The notes under the pieces: model-generated
The model's database searches: none
The model's input: only the letters and a program-made list of their open reading frames with translations
Told to the model about the DNA's origin: nothing
NCBI GenBank assembly: GCA_010093485.1
Contig: MU001506.1
Span: 1,478,916 to 1,542,915, forward strand
Length of the DNA stretch: 64,000 nucleotides
Direction of reading: 5' to 3'
Source of the DNA: Karstenula rhodostoma CBS 690.94
Lineage: Eukaryota; Ascomycota; Dothideomycetes; Pleosporales; Didymosphaeriaceae
Made by a program: the position numbers and the translations under genes
In this document: piece by piece, positions 23,261 through 34,808 of the stretch
Numbering within the stretch: the stretch's first letter is position 1
How the letters are laid out: every line of letters starts with the position of its first letter

Positions 23261-24562
23261 ATGGCCCCGGGCCTCACCCGCGACGCCGAGGAGAGCAGGC
23301 TCAACTACGCCGCGCACATCCGCTACTGGCGCCGGAACCTCAAGACGTTTCTGCCCCGCCAGTACACGGGCAATGACTGCAACCGCATGACCCTGGCTGC
23401 CTTCATCCTCTCCGCCCTCGACATCCTGGGCGACCTGCCAGCATCACTCTCCCGCGAGGAACGTGCCGGCTACATAGACTGGGTGTATAGCTGCCAGCTG
23501 CCAGAGGGCGGCTTCAGGCCTGCACCGGCCACAGACTTGGGCGCCTCGCGATCCCAAGAGAACCAGATATGGGACCCTTTCCACGTCGCGGGGACCTTCT
23601 TCGCTCTCCTGATCCTCGTCAATCTGGGCGACGGCTTGGAGAACGTCAAGCGTCGGGAAATATTGCAATGGCTGACTAAGCTGCAACGCCCGGATGGCGG
23701 CTTTGGAGAGACGCTGGGCGAGCACGATCGTGTTGAAGGCGGGAACGACTCGCGCTTTGGCTTCATGGTCGCGGCTGTCAGATGGATGCTCCGCGGAAAT
23801 CTTGAGGGTCCGGTGGACGGAGTGCCTGACATTGACGTCGACGCATTCGTGCGCTGCGTTCAGGCCGCCGAAACATACGACGGAGGCTTGTCCGAAGCCC
23901 CGTATCACGAAGCCCACGGTGGGTTCACGAGCTGCGCAATTAGCGCACTCTACTTCCTTGATCGTCTCCCGACAAAGAAACCAGATGGCCGGCAGCGAGG
24001 TCTCAGAAACTTACCCATGACCTTGCACTGGCTTGCCTCGCGACAAACTCTAACTCTAGACGAAGAGGATGCCGACGATACATACTCGGACGAGACTGAC
24101 TCAGCAGCGACATGCCATGACTCCCACTCCTTCATGAAGCTACGGAACTATCCTTCAATGCGTGGCAAGCTGTCGTTTGAAAGTCAACCACCCGTGCATG
24201 CTGAATTAAAGTGGGTAGGCATGAACGGGAGGGAGAACAAGATCGGAGACACTTGCTACGCATATTGGGTATGTGCACCACTCAGACTTCTGGGGCATCT
24301 AGACATCATAGATCCGAAGCCGATTCGGCGTTGGCTGCTTGACAGAACGCAGCACCTCGTTGGCGGGTTCGGCAAGCTGCCGGGCGACCATCCAGACCCC
24401 CAACACTCGTTTCTTGGCTTGATGGTGCTCTCCATGTTTGGTGAGCCTGGGCTGCAGAATGTGGATACAGCGTTGTGCATAACGGAAAGGGCGAAGAACC
24501 ATCTCGAGTCCCTGCCCTGGAGGAGGGAGCTATTAGGCTTGGATTCCACGGGCGAAGCGTAA
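23261..24562 (+). CDS. CDC43: Geranylgeranyltransferase type I beta subunit
   Basis: Transfers geranylgeranyl to CAAX-Leu proteins such as Rho and Cdc42, as a heterodimer with the shared alpha subunit. Single exon, 433 residues. Repeated prenyltransferase alpha/alpha-barrel motifs are visible: GGFRPAP, GGFGETL, YDGGLSEAP and VGGFGKLPGD. The zinc ligands fit D330 and C332 (in IGDTCYAYWV) and H382 (in DPQHSFLGL). The DTCY...YW form favours the geranylgeranyl over the farnesyl enzyme (RAM1 type). About 50 extra residues around 240-300 are acidic and low in conservation (DEEDADDTYSDETDS). The RGD2 gene next door regulates likely substrates of this enzyme, but the pairing is probably coincidental. 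Confidence 0.88.
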   Translation: MAPGLTRDAEESRLNYAAHIRYWRRNLKTFLPRQYTGNDCNRMTLAAFILSALDILGDLPASLSREERAGYIDWVYSCQLPEGGFRPAPATDLGASRSQENQIWDPFHVAGTFFALLILVNLGDGLENVKRREILQWLTKLQRPDGGFGETLGEHDRVEGGNDSRFGFMVAAVRWMLRGNLEGPVDGVPDIDVDAFVRCVQAAETYDGGLSEAPYHEAHGGFTSCAISALYFLDRLPTKKPDGRQRGLRNLPMTLHWLASRQTLTLDEEDADDTYSDETDSAATCHDSHSFMKLRNYPSMRGKLSFESQPPVHAELKWVGMNGRENKIGDTCYAYWVCAPLRLLGHLDIIDPKPIRRWLLDRTQHLVGGFGKLPGDHPDPQHSFLGLMVLSMFGEPGLQNVDTALCITERAKNHLESLPWRRELLGLDSTGEA

Positions 24563-24890
24563 ATACCGAGGATTGTTTAGAAGAAGCAAATCCGTAAATG
24601 ACTCCGTCAAGAGGTCGATACAATGTTCCCATGCTGCACCCACGTACACAAACATCAGTGTGGTCAGACAAGAGGCACCACGTTCTCGAGGCGAAAGAGG
24701 GTCTTATGGCGCCACGCACCAGCCACTTAGAGCCGCAAGGTCGGCAAAACTTGCCGTAGCCGGACCCGCGCGTCAAATCTCCACCAAAACTTTGAGCCTT
24801 CACTACCTAGGCAAACACCTCCACCACCGTATCTTGCCAGTTTCTCCACCCAGAGTTCGGACCCTATCCTTGCAACGCATAGCTTCTGCC
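24563..24890. other. Intergenic region between CDC43 and RRP17
   Basis: 328 bp, tandem orientation. No coding signal; carries the 3' UTR of CDC43 and the promoter of RRP17. Confidence 0.5.
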
Positions 24891-25621
24891 ATGGCACCTC
24901 CCTCCAAGAAGCGCAAAATCGCCGCCATCCCCGAAATATCCTTCGATCCTGCCGCCCGCGAGGAATATCTGACCGGATTCCACAAACGCAAGCTTGCGCG
25001 GCAAAAGCTCGCCGAGGGGGAGAATGCTAAGAAGGAACGAGCAGAGAAGTTGCGATTCCGCGCCGAGGTACGCTGGTACACCTGACTGATAGATTTTCTG
25101 CCCCGCTTTCGAGGCTGCGGCCGTCACCAGGGTCTTCATGTCGAATTGAGCTGACACGATGGGTACAGGTACGCAAGCAGCGCAAGGAAGACTTGGAGAA
25201 ACACGTGGAAGAGGTCAACCGGCTAGTCAGGCAAGCGAACGGCGACCTCAGCGAAGCCGGTGAAGAAGACGAGGACTCGGCAAACGAGGATGGGAACGAC
25301 ATTGTGGAGCCACCGGCGCCTGCTCCTGCTGCCATGGATATCAATGAGGAGGAAGAGTTCGTCGACGAGGACAAATATACAACCGTCACCATCGAAAGCG
25401 TCGGTATATCCAAGCACGGGTTTGAAAAGCGCGGTGGCAACGAGGAAGCAGAAGAGAAGGAGAAGGAGAAACGGGTGTGGACCAAGGAACGGCCGAAGAG
25501 TAGCAAGCCGAAGAAGAAGAAGATCAAATTCCGGTACGAGACGAAGACGGAAAGGAAAGTGGAACGGGTGAAGCAAGGATTGAAGAAGAAGAAGATGGCG
25601 GCGAAGAGGATGGCAGACTAG
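24891..25621 (+). CDS. RRP17: Ribosomal RNA-processing protein 17 (Nop25/Nol12 family)
   Basis: Nucleolar protein; the yeast homologue is a 5'-3' exonuclease in 60S rRNA processing. Exons 24891-25067 and 25169-25621, 209 residues. The conserved N-terminal block is clear: EISFDPAAREEYLTGFHKRK, then KKERAEKLRFRAEVRKQRKE, which is completed only after removal of the 101-nt intron. The middle is acidic (EEDEDSANEDGND) and the tail is very basic (KPKKKKIKFRYETKTERK). The ATG at 24891 begins with a basic nuclear signal (PPSKKRK). Confidence 0.92.
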
Positions 25622-26685
25622 GCATTCGATATTCGACATGATGCTTTATGATACCCATGTTGGTTGCTAAAACGTCCATCAGCAACATTGCACCTTCGCA
25701 GGGTGGTATGGCATAGGAGCGTTTCTTGGTCCTCGCAATGGCACTCTATCGTTTTATGGTTGCACATGTACATGGGTGAAGTATTTGAGTTTTGCCTCTC
25801 TGACTGCGGTCTTGGTCTGACGTCGGGCCTGCATCCAGTACTCAGTGCCGTTTCGACTGGTAGGCTCCTCCTTTGACGTCATGGATTCTCGTATTGACAT
25901 GTCTGCTGAAACTAAGGGATACAATGAGGCATCCACCGCCCTCTTGGCACGATGTTGAATCACCTGGGCCAACGAGAAAGAGAAGAGCCAGCCCAACAAA
26001 GGGCAAATTTTATTCCTGGCCAACGTAATCACTCGTTTGAATGATGCACGTTGACTTGTACTGTCCATCGGGAAGAACTCGGTCTTTGCAGTACTACCCG
26101 ACCAACCATCCGTATATACTCCGAGTCAATCAGACATGCAGCACAACCTCGCTCGGCAACAAAGACAGAAACATGGAAATGAATATTTACATTGACCAAA
26201 GAAATATGAAAGCCAGCCGTTACAGTAGCACAGGGATATCAAACAATGATCTAGATGTGCGAGAAGAAAGGAAATCGTGACCGAGAAGCTGTGTGCCGCC
26301 GTTCGTTTCGAAAAGATGGGTATCTCGCTGAATCGATCGCAAATGATGAAAGCCTGAGACGGTGGGCGTTGCTGGGGCGTTGATCAGATGTTTCGGTGGT
26401 GATGCGAGTACTGAACGAGACGTCGATGGGTGCTCGCGAAGCCAACGGCGTGCTCGATCAGCTACGCGGATGCATATATGTGCGTAGAGCAAGCCAGTAG
26501 GTCATGGATGAGCTGACAGGGTAGGTTTGCACGAGGACGCCATGTTGAGCAACCATAAATACTGGAGCGCGATGGTGTCGAAGGTGCAGTTGGATGGGCA
26601 AGGTGCTATGCTTGGTCAGTAAGCTTTCTCCTGTAGTGGGGCTATGGTGCAACCAACCTGGTGAGCTTCTCTGGGGAGCTTCTCG
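25622..26685. other. Intergenic stretch, no supported gene
   Basis: About 1.06 kb between the convergent RRP17 (plus) and the membrane-protein gene (minus). Somewhat AT-richer than its neighbours. Only short frames without splice-linked partners are present. Confidence 0.5.
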
Positions 26686-27243
26686 CTACTGAATGGGGCC
26701 ATGCTCGCCAGGCTTTTTCCAGACACCACCTCCTACGGCCTTTGAGATGCCCACGCCGGTGCCGGCCGCAGCAGCGACAAGGAATAAAGCAATGACGATC
26801 TTAGCCCAGAGTCTCTGCTTGTTGCTCAGGCGGTGGAAGAAGCTGCAGCCTTTTGCGCGTTGGCTGAGCTTCTTCTTCTCCATGATGGCCTGCCGTGAAG
26901 GCCACATTGTGCACTCCTTGACGCGTCCGTCGACCGACACCTTGGGCTGCTGCGTCGTGGCGGCGGAAAGAGGGACTCCAGGCTCCAGGTCGCGGTCGTA
27001 GACGTTGAAGTTGACGTCGAGGTGCGTGTTGCTTTGGGGAAGGGCGTCCATGGAGCGGCGGGCGTCCGGGTGCTTGTAGAAGGCAGAGAAGGGATTCGAC
27101 GAGTCAAGGCCCGTGTCTTTCTCGTTGGTGGTTGTCGATATGGTGGAGTCGTTGGAGGGCGGCGAGCGCAGCGTCTGCTGGGGCGCGTCCAGGCCTCCGA
27201 TGGTGGCACCGAAGGTGACGGGGTGGTGCGTGTTTGCTGCCAT
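26686..27243 (-). CDS. Single-pass membrane protein of unknown function
   Basis: 185 residues, one exon, start at 27243 (MAANTHHPVTFG). The first 115 residues are polar and Ser/Thr/Asp-rich, likely disordered (NDSTISTTTNEKD, NPFSAFYKHPDARRS). A basic patch (MEKKKLSQRAK, about 123-133) follows. One transmembrane helix lies at about 149-170 (IVIALFLVAAAAGTGVGI), and a short tail (GGGVWKKPGEHG) closes the protein. The charge pattern suggests a cytosolic N-terminus. No family recognised; it looks like a conserved fungal hypothetical because of its NPFSAFYK and CTMWPSRQA blocks. An in-frame ATG-like start further upstream would add a cysteine-rich segment that is probably leader. Confidence 0.65.
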   Translation of the reverse strand: MAANTHHPVTFGATIGGLDAPQQTLRSPPSNDSTISTTTNEKDTGLDSSNPFSAFYKHPDARRSMDALPQSNTHLDVNFNVYDRDLEPGVPLSAATTQQPKVSVDGRVKECTMWPSRQAIMEKKKLSQRAKGCSFFHRLSNKQRLWAKIVIALFLVAAAAGTGVGISKAVGGGVWKKPGEHGPIQ

Positions 27244-28404
27244 TGCGGTGCGGGCGGGCTGCGTGTCGGGCGGGGTAGAGGGAGGGCGTGTTTGCAAGGC
27301 CAGCAGATGTCGTAGGCAGTTACAGAACAGGGCGGGGCGGCGTGTGCAGTCGCAATGGGAGGAGCAGCAGCAGAAGGGGAAGGAGCGTAGGCCGGAGCAG
27401 TTGGGCCAGCAAGCAGCTACAGGCACGGCAAGGAGAGAGAGAAGGAGCGACGGGATGCGAGCCGAGGGTGCAGTGAGTGTCGTGGGCGCAGTGCAGTGAG
27501 TGTCGTGGGTGTAGTGGGTGCAGTGCAGTGCAGTGGGTGCAGTGCAGCGGCGGGCGAGGCCGTGGGCATCAAGGCAGGGAAGGGGTCAATATATGCATGC
27601 GGCCTAGGCGGCGATCCTCGTCTCGCGTTCGAGAGCCGCCGCCGCTTGGCTCGCAACGCAACGAAACACGGTCGCGGCCCACTGCGCTGCACTGCACACA
27701 CCTCCACACTCCACACTGCACACTGCACTGCACGACGGATGGCTCGCGCCCATGCCGTCCCCCGCGGCTGCCTGCTCGCCCACGCCCACGCTCGCACTGC
27801 TCTGGCCGGCCTGTCTGTTTTGCAGCGCCCGCCCGTGGCCTCGCCCAACCTGCCCTCGCGGCCCAGCTGCCCCGTTGCGTCCAAGTGCAGGCCTCCTGAA
27901 GCCTCTCCAAGCCGCACGGCCGACCTGGACCTGGACGCCTTTGGCCGGCCCTGCTAGCTGCCACCGGGAAGAGCACACGCCAGAGAGTAGTCGCAGTGGT
28001 ACGCGTACCGCCCTCGTCATGGACACACCACTCGACGCCCGTCACCTGTCAGCCTGTCCCTGTGCTGTGCTTGTGCTGGTGCTGGTGCTGGTGCTTGTGC
28101 TGGTGTCTGTGGTGCGTTGCTGGTGTCGCCCTCGCTCGTCGCACGCCACATTCCCCGTATCTACAAGCCGTGTTGGAATGCATAGAATGCATGGAATGCA
28201 TAGAATCTACCTGCATGGCTATGTACTGGCCTATGCCCCTTCGGCTCCTCTGCACGCTGCTACCGACTACACGCCCGTGATGCAATGCTCCAATCTATAC
28301 CCTAGCACCGCCCGCTACCAAGCACCCTCATGCCTGGTACCATCTCCGCATTTCGATATGCCAGTCCCCGTCCATCTCTTTTGCTATCCGTTCTCGCCCA
28401 TCAA
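27244..28404. other. Low-complexity intergenic DNA with simple repeats
   Basis: No supported gene. Holds GTGCAGTGCAGT-type runs (27469-27545), short palindromic CACTGCAC copies (27690-27735) and a GTGCTG run (28063-28110). Open frames here on both strands (up to 244 codons) are Cys/Ala/Arg-rich by-products of this composition. Confidence 0.55.
28063..28110. repeat. (GTGCTG)n hexanucleotide run
   Basis: Tandem GTGCTG/GTGCTT units, about eight copies, in noncoding DNA downstream of YOR1. Confidence 0.85.
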
Positions 28405-31400
28405 CTACGTCGTGAAGAAGTCTTCCCTCCGGATCCCGCTCCGATCACACATGCTCTTGAAGATGCCACCCCGGTCATACAAGTGAATCGGCTTGTCGAG
28501 CTCCGCGATGGTGCCCGCGTCCATGACGCAGATGCGGTCGTACCCGATGATGGTTTTCAACCGGTGTGCAATGCACAACAGCGTCTTGCCGCGGAACCCT
28601 TCGACAATCGTCTTCTGGATCTTCTGATCCGTCTCAAAGTCGACCGACGACGTCGCCTCGTCGCACACAATGATCTGCGAACCCCGCACCAGCGCCCGCC
28701 CCAGCGCCATGAGCTGCCGCTGCCCAAGCGAGAAGTTGAGCCCTTCCTCTTCGACGATGGAGTCAAGATGGATGCGGCCCGCCTTGTCGTCCATGGAAGC
28801 CTCGTCGGAGACCAAGTCTGCTTGTCGCAGCGCGCCCCACAGCGCGAGATCACTGTGCTCGTTGAATGGGTCGAGGTTGGACCTGATGGTGCCCTTGAAA
28901 AGCGTCGGGTCTTGAGGAATGATGGCGAGCTTCGAGCGCAGGTCGTGGAGACCGATCGTGCTGATGTCCACGCCATCGATGGTGATGGACCCTCCCGACA
29001 ACTCCGTGAGACGGAACAAGGTGCTCATGATGCTGGACTTGCCAGCCCCGGTACGTCCAACAACGCCGATGCGCTCGCCGGCAGCAACGTGCATGTCGAG
29101 GCCTTTGAGCACCAACGGCAGACCGTCTCTGTAACGCATCTCGACGTTCTGGAACACAATCTCGCCATGCTCTGGCCACGTCTTCCTGACCTCGCCCATC
29201 GTGAGCGGAGCCTCTTCTTCTAGCATGGTGCCATAGTGGTGAATCCGCTCTGTCGCATTCATGTTGTTCTCGACCTCTGCGAGTTGGCGCACCGTGAACT
29301 GGATCATTTGTACAATGGTGAGAATGTAAGAAAGTACAAGCCCGGCAATGCTGGGGTCAACAGAGAATCGGGAGGTAACAACCAAGATGCCTGTGGTGAA
29401 GACAAGCAAGATTCCAATCAGGTCGAGGCGAACGCTAAGCCAACGCTGGTTTGCAAATGTCAGATAGTATGCGCTGTTCATGTCATCGATTGCAGCGCGG
29501 ACTGAACGCGAGAACTGGTGTTCCAAACCGTAGGCACGGATGGTTGACGTGCCCATGACAGCCTCGCTGAAGCGGGCGAAGACGTTGCTGCGGAGGACGG
29601 ATTCGTGACGCTTGACCTCGCGGGCCGAGGCTCGATAGTATGCAGCAGAGAACATGAAGACAAGGAAAAGGGGACCCAGTGCTATGGCGTAGTAGTAGTA
29701 ATAGGAGATGATGAGGATGAAGACCGAGATGATCATGGCGAGAGTCATGAAGTACATGCGGATCGCATCGGTAAGTGTGTTGTCCATGACATCGATATCC
29801 TTGGAGAAGCGGTTCGTGATACGTCCAAGAGGGGTCGTGTCGAAAAAAGACATGGGGGCTCTCAGAACGCGATGGATAGCGCGGTGCAGCATGACTTTGC
29901 CGGCCTCGGTGCCAAACACAGACACCGCGATCGAAAATGCAAACATCAACAAAGCTTGAGAGACACCAAGTGCAGCATATACTCCAATCTGGTTTAGTCA
30001 GCAAAGTATCATAGATGAAGCGGCCAGTACTTGCATATGCGCCTTCAGCATACCCAAACTTGTTGGACGTCCACCAGGACAACCACAAGCTCGTCGCGAT
30101 GTTCGCGCCCTGTGACAGTATGAGAAGCAGAACCACAATTGGGCCAACCCACAAACCACCTCCTGCTCGAAGGTAGGCTAGCCAGACGCCCCAGTCCACG
30201 GCCTTGGTAGCTCGGTCTTCCTCCTGCATCAGCGCTGCAGGCTCCTTCTTTTTCTTCTTTTTGGACGTCTTCTTCTCGTCTTCGATCTCGTCTTCAACAG
30301 CATGTTCTTGCTCATCCTTGATCTCCTCGGTAGCTGTCATGGTCATCAACTGTTGAAAATCCTTGTTGTTCGCCATCAGATTGGGAAACGTGTCCACTGC
30401 CTGGATCCGGCCTTCGTCGACCCAAACGATCCTATCGCATCGATCGAGCACATGTAGTTGGTGGGTGGCCAGAATGCGGCACTTGTCTTGAAGAAGACCG
30501 CAGATAGCGTTGTCCATGATATGTCTTCCGACATGCGCGTCCACCGCAGATAACGGATCATCCATCAAGACAATATCTGCATCAAAATAGATGGCACGCG
30601 CGATGTTCATACGCTGCTTCTGACCACCAGAAACGGTAATGCCCCGTTCGCCAATTTCGGTTTTGTCGTGATTGGGGAGCATGTCAAGATCTGGTCGCAA
30701 GGCACACGCGTCGACCACTTGGTTATACCAATCTTGCCGGAAGTCCTTTCCAAAAACGATGTTTTCGCGGACAGTCGCATTTTGAATCCAGGCATATTGC
30801 GGACAGAATGCACGCGACGCTCCAATCATGACTTCGCCCTTGGTTCGTCGCATGTCACCTGCTAATGCTGCCAAAAAAGAACTCTTGCCAGAGCCTACGC
30901 CACCTATAACGGCGATCAGCTCCTTCCGTCCGATCGAAAGATTCAGCTCCTTCAATTGAAAGGGGAGATCCTCTTCTTCAGTTTTTTCTGCCTGTATCCC
31001 ACGTCAGTTCAAGTAAGCCAAGTGGGGTAGTGGGGGTGTATGGGAAAGGAGGCTGTCCACAGCGATGTTGCCAAGTTATGAGTACTCTCTGTTGTCCCGT
31101 ATGAGATACACAACGCCAGATCATACTCAAAGTTTTGACCCTTGGGTTCATGACATGTCCACTTTGTGTCCCATCGTTACGTACCGAACCAGTTGCGAAG
31201 CCGCTGCCGTTGCTCGCTACAGGCGGTATGCTCTTGCGCTTATCTTTCTTCTCCTTTATTCTTTTGCCAGGGTCTCCCTTTCCAGGAGGACCATCTTCAT
31301 CTTCACGCGTGGGATGACGCTCCCAGGTAAAGTCTGCTTCCTTAATCACGACAGCTTCTCTCGCGTCGTAGTTCCACTCTGTATCCTCTTGGGCTTCTTC

Positions 31401-33295
31401 CGCCAGCAAAAATTCCTGAATAAACATTAGCACAATCAGAGTACGTGAACATCGGTATCACCGACGCTCGACTTTCTCCGAGAACTGCAACAATCTCCCT
31501 GATCTGATATTCATATATATGAATTGCAACGCAACGTACCTGGATTCGCTTGACAGATGCATTCGCATCAATGACCTGCCCGATCACAAGAGGAAGAAAA
31601 TTGAGCGGAATGCGGAGAGAGTTGAATAGGGCGAGCGAAGAGAAAATCCGCGCAGGATTGAGGCCATGATTGGTGAGGCTGTTTGAAGTTAACTTAGGAT
31701 TGATTCACCAGCAAGATACACCGTATGATCAAAAAGAACTGTAAAAAAAAAAAAAAAAAACCTACGAGTAAGTGATGAAAGCAAGCATAGAGGCGAACAC
31801 GGGCATCGACATGCCTACGGCCATGATTCCGTTCCGAATGGCGAGCAGGATCTGGATGCCCTTGATCTCTTTTCTTCTGATAGCATCCACTCGCTCGAGG
31901 AAGCTGGTTTCCCATCCAAAGTATTTGACGAATCGCACGGCCTGCAAAATCTCTTGCGTCAGGCTGACTCGCTGGTCCGTGATCTTGTTAATGGCCATTC
32001 TCCGCCGGAAAAGGGAGCGCACAGCACGCCCGAGCAACGGCATAGTGACGATTAGAAGACCGATACCCGGAAGTGCGCTGTATGTCAAGTTTATGAGCAA
32101 CAAAGCAACCGTGATCAAGATCGCAATGGGGGAACACCAGATCATGTGAAAGAAGCCACTGGCCTGGTCTACGCGGTAAGTGTCCGTAGACATCAGATTG
32201 ATGATCCTCCCATTGGCCCAGCCTTGGCCGTCACCTGAAACCCCTTGCGGGCCTTGCGCGAGTTGTCCTTGCTTTTTCTTAAGCATCTTGTGATACCACT
32301 TTCTTTCTGCTTCGCTTCCCGCTTTTACATCGGGAGGTGGCTTTTCCAGTACCGCCTCCCCACCAGCTTTCGCGCGTCCGGAGAGTTTCATGGCCTTGTC
32401 GAAGATCACGGATATGAGCACAGCCCTCGCTTCACCGCCAATCATCATTCCTCTGTACATGAAATGGTTTGTTGCCATGCTTTGGAAGAATTGCATTGCC
32501 GTGATGCCGATAACCAAACCGATCCCTTCACCGATAGGAGGTGTAGGACCGCCGTTATGCTGGGCAATATAGGCCTTGAGTGCGAAACTGATCAAGTATC
32601 GTAAGACGAACGGTGCAACGGACTGGATGACGCTCGCAAAGAGCTGGCAAGCACCACCGATTATGAATTCCCATTTGAAAGTGTCGAAGAGCGCACCCAA
32701 AAGCAGTTTTTCTCCTCCTGCTTCTTTCCGTCTTTTAAATGATGCTTGAAGCCGTTCCACCATCACATCTGCGCTTCGATCTGGATTTACGGTCCAAAGG
32801 TCGTTTTTTTCGAGCGGTCGCTTGTAACCAACCTATAGGCATCCCTGCATCAGCTGTCGCATCATTGACCGTTCACACCATACATACTGTCATGAGCGGG
32901 GCCATCCACTGGAAAGTAAGTCGGCTGAAGAAGCCGGCACTGTACTCCCGCGATGGAAGTCTGGTCTCGGGAACCGGTGGTTTGTCGCCCCATTTCAGCG
33001 GGTTCATTCTCCTGTACCATTTCTTTTTCCCGCTGGCAGAACTTTTTGTATCGGACAGCTCGCTGCTCCACTCGGATGCACCACTCTGCGCGCTCTGGAG
33101 CCTGGAAAGCGGTCGGCGTCCTCGAACACTGTGTTTGTCGACTTGCGCGTCCTGACCTTGTTCGATATTTGCTGTGCCCAAAGGTTCGCTGACGATGGAT
33201 TCATATTGCTTAGGATTCCCTGGCGCAGCTTCTTGGTCCTGTAAACGCCAGTCCACCTCTTTCTCGTTAAAAGACGAGGACCCGGATCCGGACAT
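28405..33295 (-). CDS. YOR1: Yor1-type ABC transporter (ABCC/MRP subfamily)
   Basis: Plasma-membrane ATP-driven exporter of organic anions and drugs such as oligomycin in yeast. Six exons: 33295-32888, 32832-31766, 31678-31540, 31415-31185, 30991-30035 and 29988-28405, giving 1461 residues, the normal length. Order: cytosolic N-terminus, TMD1 (about 190-560), NBD1 with Walker A GGVGSGKSS (about 645), signature VSGGQKQR (about 733) and Walker B VLMDDPLSAVD, a basic linker (KKTSKKKKKK), TMD2, then NBD2 with Walker A GRTGAGKSS (about 1244), signature FSLGQRQ and Walker B IIVCDEATSSVD. Intron 5 (29989-30034, 46 nt) has a GC donor (TAT followed by GCAAGT); this join gives the conserved Y-IGVYAALGVSQALL. 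Intron 2 holds an 18-base homopolymer. Intron 4 is 193 nt. Confidence 0.95.
31743..31760. repeat. Homopolymer A18 (T18 on the coding strand) in YOR1 intron 2
   Basis: Eighteen A bases on plus. On the transcript the T/U tract begins directly after the donor GTAGG of the 87-nt intron. Length-variable and prone to sequencing error, but noncoding. Confidence 0.95.
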
Positions 33296-34808
33296 TGCGC
33301 GCGACGACGGCTCCTCGGGCGCGGCTCAGGCGTCTCGGAAGCAGAAACAGAAGCAGAAGCAAAGCGAAAGGCTCGATGGTGCAGTGGGAGTATTACGGGG
33401 CGGAGGTGTTGGTTAGAGGGTCAGAATTAGGCGGAAACAGGTGGCGCCATGGGGACTCTTGGACTCGGGATTGGTCATGTTACGACGTCCCGGGGAAGGG
33501 AGATTGATATACCTCGGAGGTTTGAAAAATGGTGAGGTCAAGAGGCAAACTAACAACGGCTCCAAACGGAGTTAAAACCAGCCAATCATTGCTCAGCTGC
33601 GCTCTTCACGCTGGGCTCTGCGTGAGCGACGTGTTGGCCTGTCGGGTCGTGTTTCGCACCGACTCCCGAACAGAGCTGCAAGCGATGCCAGCGCACGGCT
33701 GCCCGTACGCTGCTCATGCCTCGAGTCCATCGTCAGGAATCGGTCGACCGAAGCTTTGGCCCGTCTCCGGACCCGAAACCGCCGCCGACGCCATTCGAGA
33801 CCCTGCCGTGACTCTTCGCACACTGCTGCCTGCTTGCAGCCTTTGCCTTTGTCGAGCGCTAGCCATGCACAGTCCTACATCCTATGCACCGACCCTCCAC
33901 AACCTCACAAGGTGTCTGCCTGGATTCCGGAAACGTCGACGTGCAACCCTTCGTAGTCACTTCGTCTTGCTTCCTGCACCGGAGTTACTTGTGCATTCCG
34001 TTCTCTGCACTGCATGACTACTGGTGCTGTCCGCGAAGGCCCAGCTGTGGTAAACCACCTCTTGTTCGTCTGTCGCTGGCTGCATTGTTGGACGAGGCGC
34101 ATGTCGGCAAATTCTTCCGCTCTGCGTGTAGGAAACAAAGGCCAGATCGATGCGGACATCCACGATGCTCCGAGCCCGTGTCCGAACCCGACGTCTTTGG
34201 TGCACGTTTGAGTTTGCAACGCGGTTGCCTAGAAAATCTCCGTGGGAATAGGCGGCAGGCTCGCCGCTCTGCGATCGACATAGATCGAGGCGGGCTGACC
34301 GTGCCTTGTGGAAGCCGCCGGTTCATCACACAGGTGGAGGAACAAGTCTTGTCTATATGCGTTTGCCCAGACTGATCACCAAATGGTACCCCTTCATTGC
34401 GTCTTCGTGCGGAGGCAGCACCCGCATATTGTCAGCATGTGTTTGGCCAATCAGCTCTTGCGGGTCCGTTGCAATTCGATTGACTGCAAGTTCATCTCCA
34501 GGTAGCAGGTTGATACCTGAGCCACGCTAGCTTGAACTTGATACACAAAGCTATAATCCTACATGTGGAAATCTAGCTTGTCATTCCTATATTCTGGTGA
34601 CTGACATCGGGCGAGCGCCTCGACGACTGTCTATTTCGGTGTTGGGCCACGACGATTATTCCCCCCGTCGGACCTCGCCACAGAGGGGTTTTCCTCTCCA
34701 TGCTTACTACTAAGGAGAGTATACATGCTACAAAACCTAGACAGTGTCATGTGGCCCGCATTAAACATGCCGCAAGGAATGTCTAGTCGCGAGTATTACA
34801 AGGAGCCT
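33296..34808. other. Intergenic stretch, no supported gene
   Basis: About 1.5 kb between the YOR1 start and the CAR2 stop. A 163-codon plus-strand frame (33884-34375) has no recognisable fold, biased codons or partner exons, and was not accepted. The YOR1 promoter lies in the first few hundred bases. Confidence 0.5.

Noticed and set aside
27569..28486. Long overlapping frames on both strands downstream of YOR1
   Set aside because: They consist of Cys/Ala/Arg and Val/Leu repeats made by GTGCAG and GTGCTG runs, with no splice partners.
33884..34375. 163-codon plus-strand frame upstream of YOR1
   Set aside because: No start context, no family, Cys/Arg-rich bias typical of noncoding GC-rich DNA.
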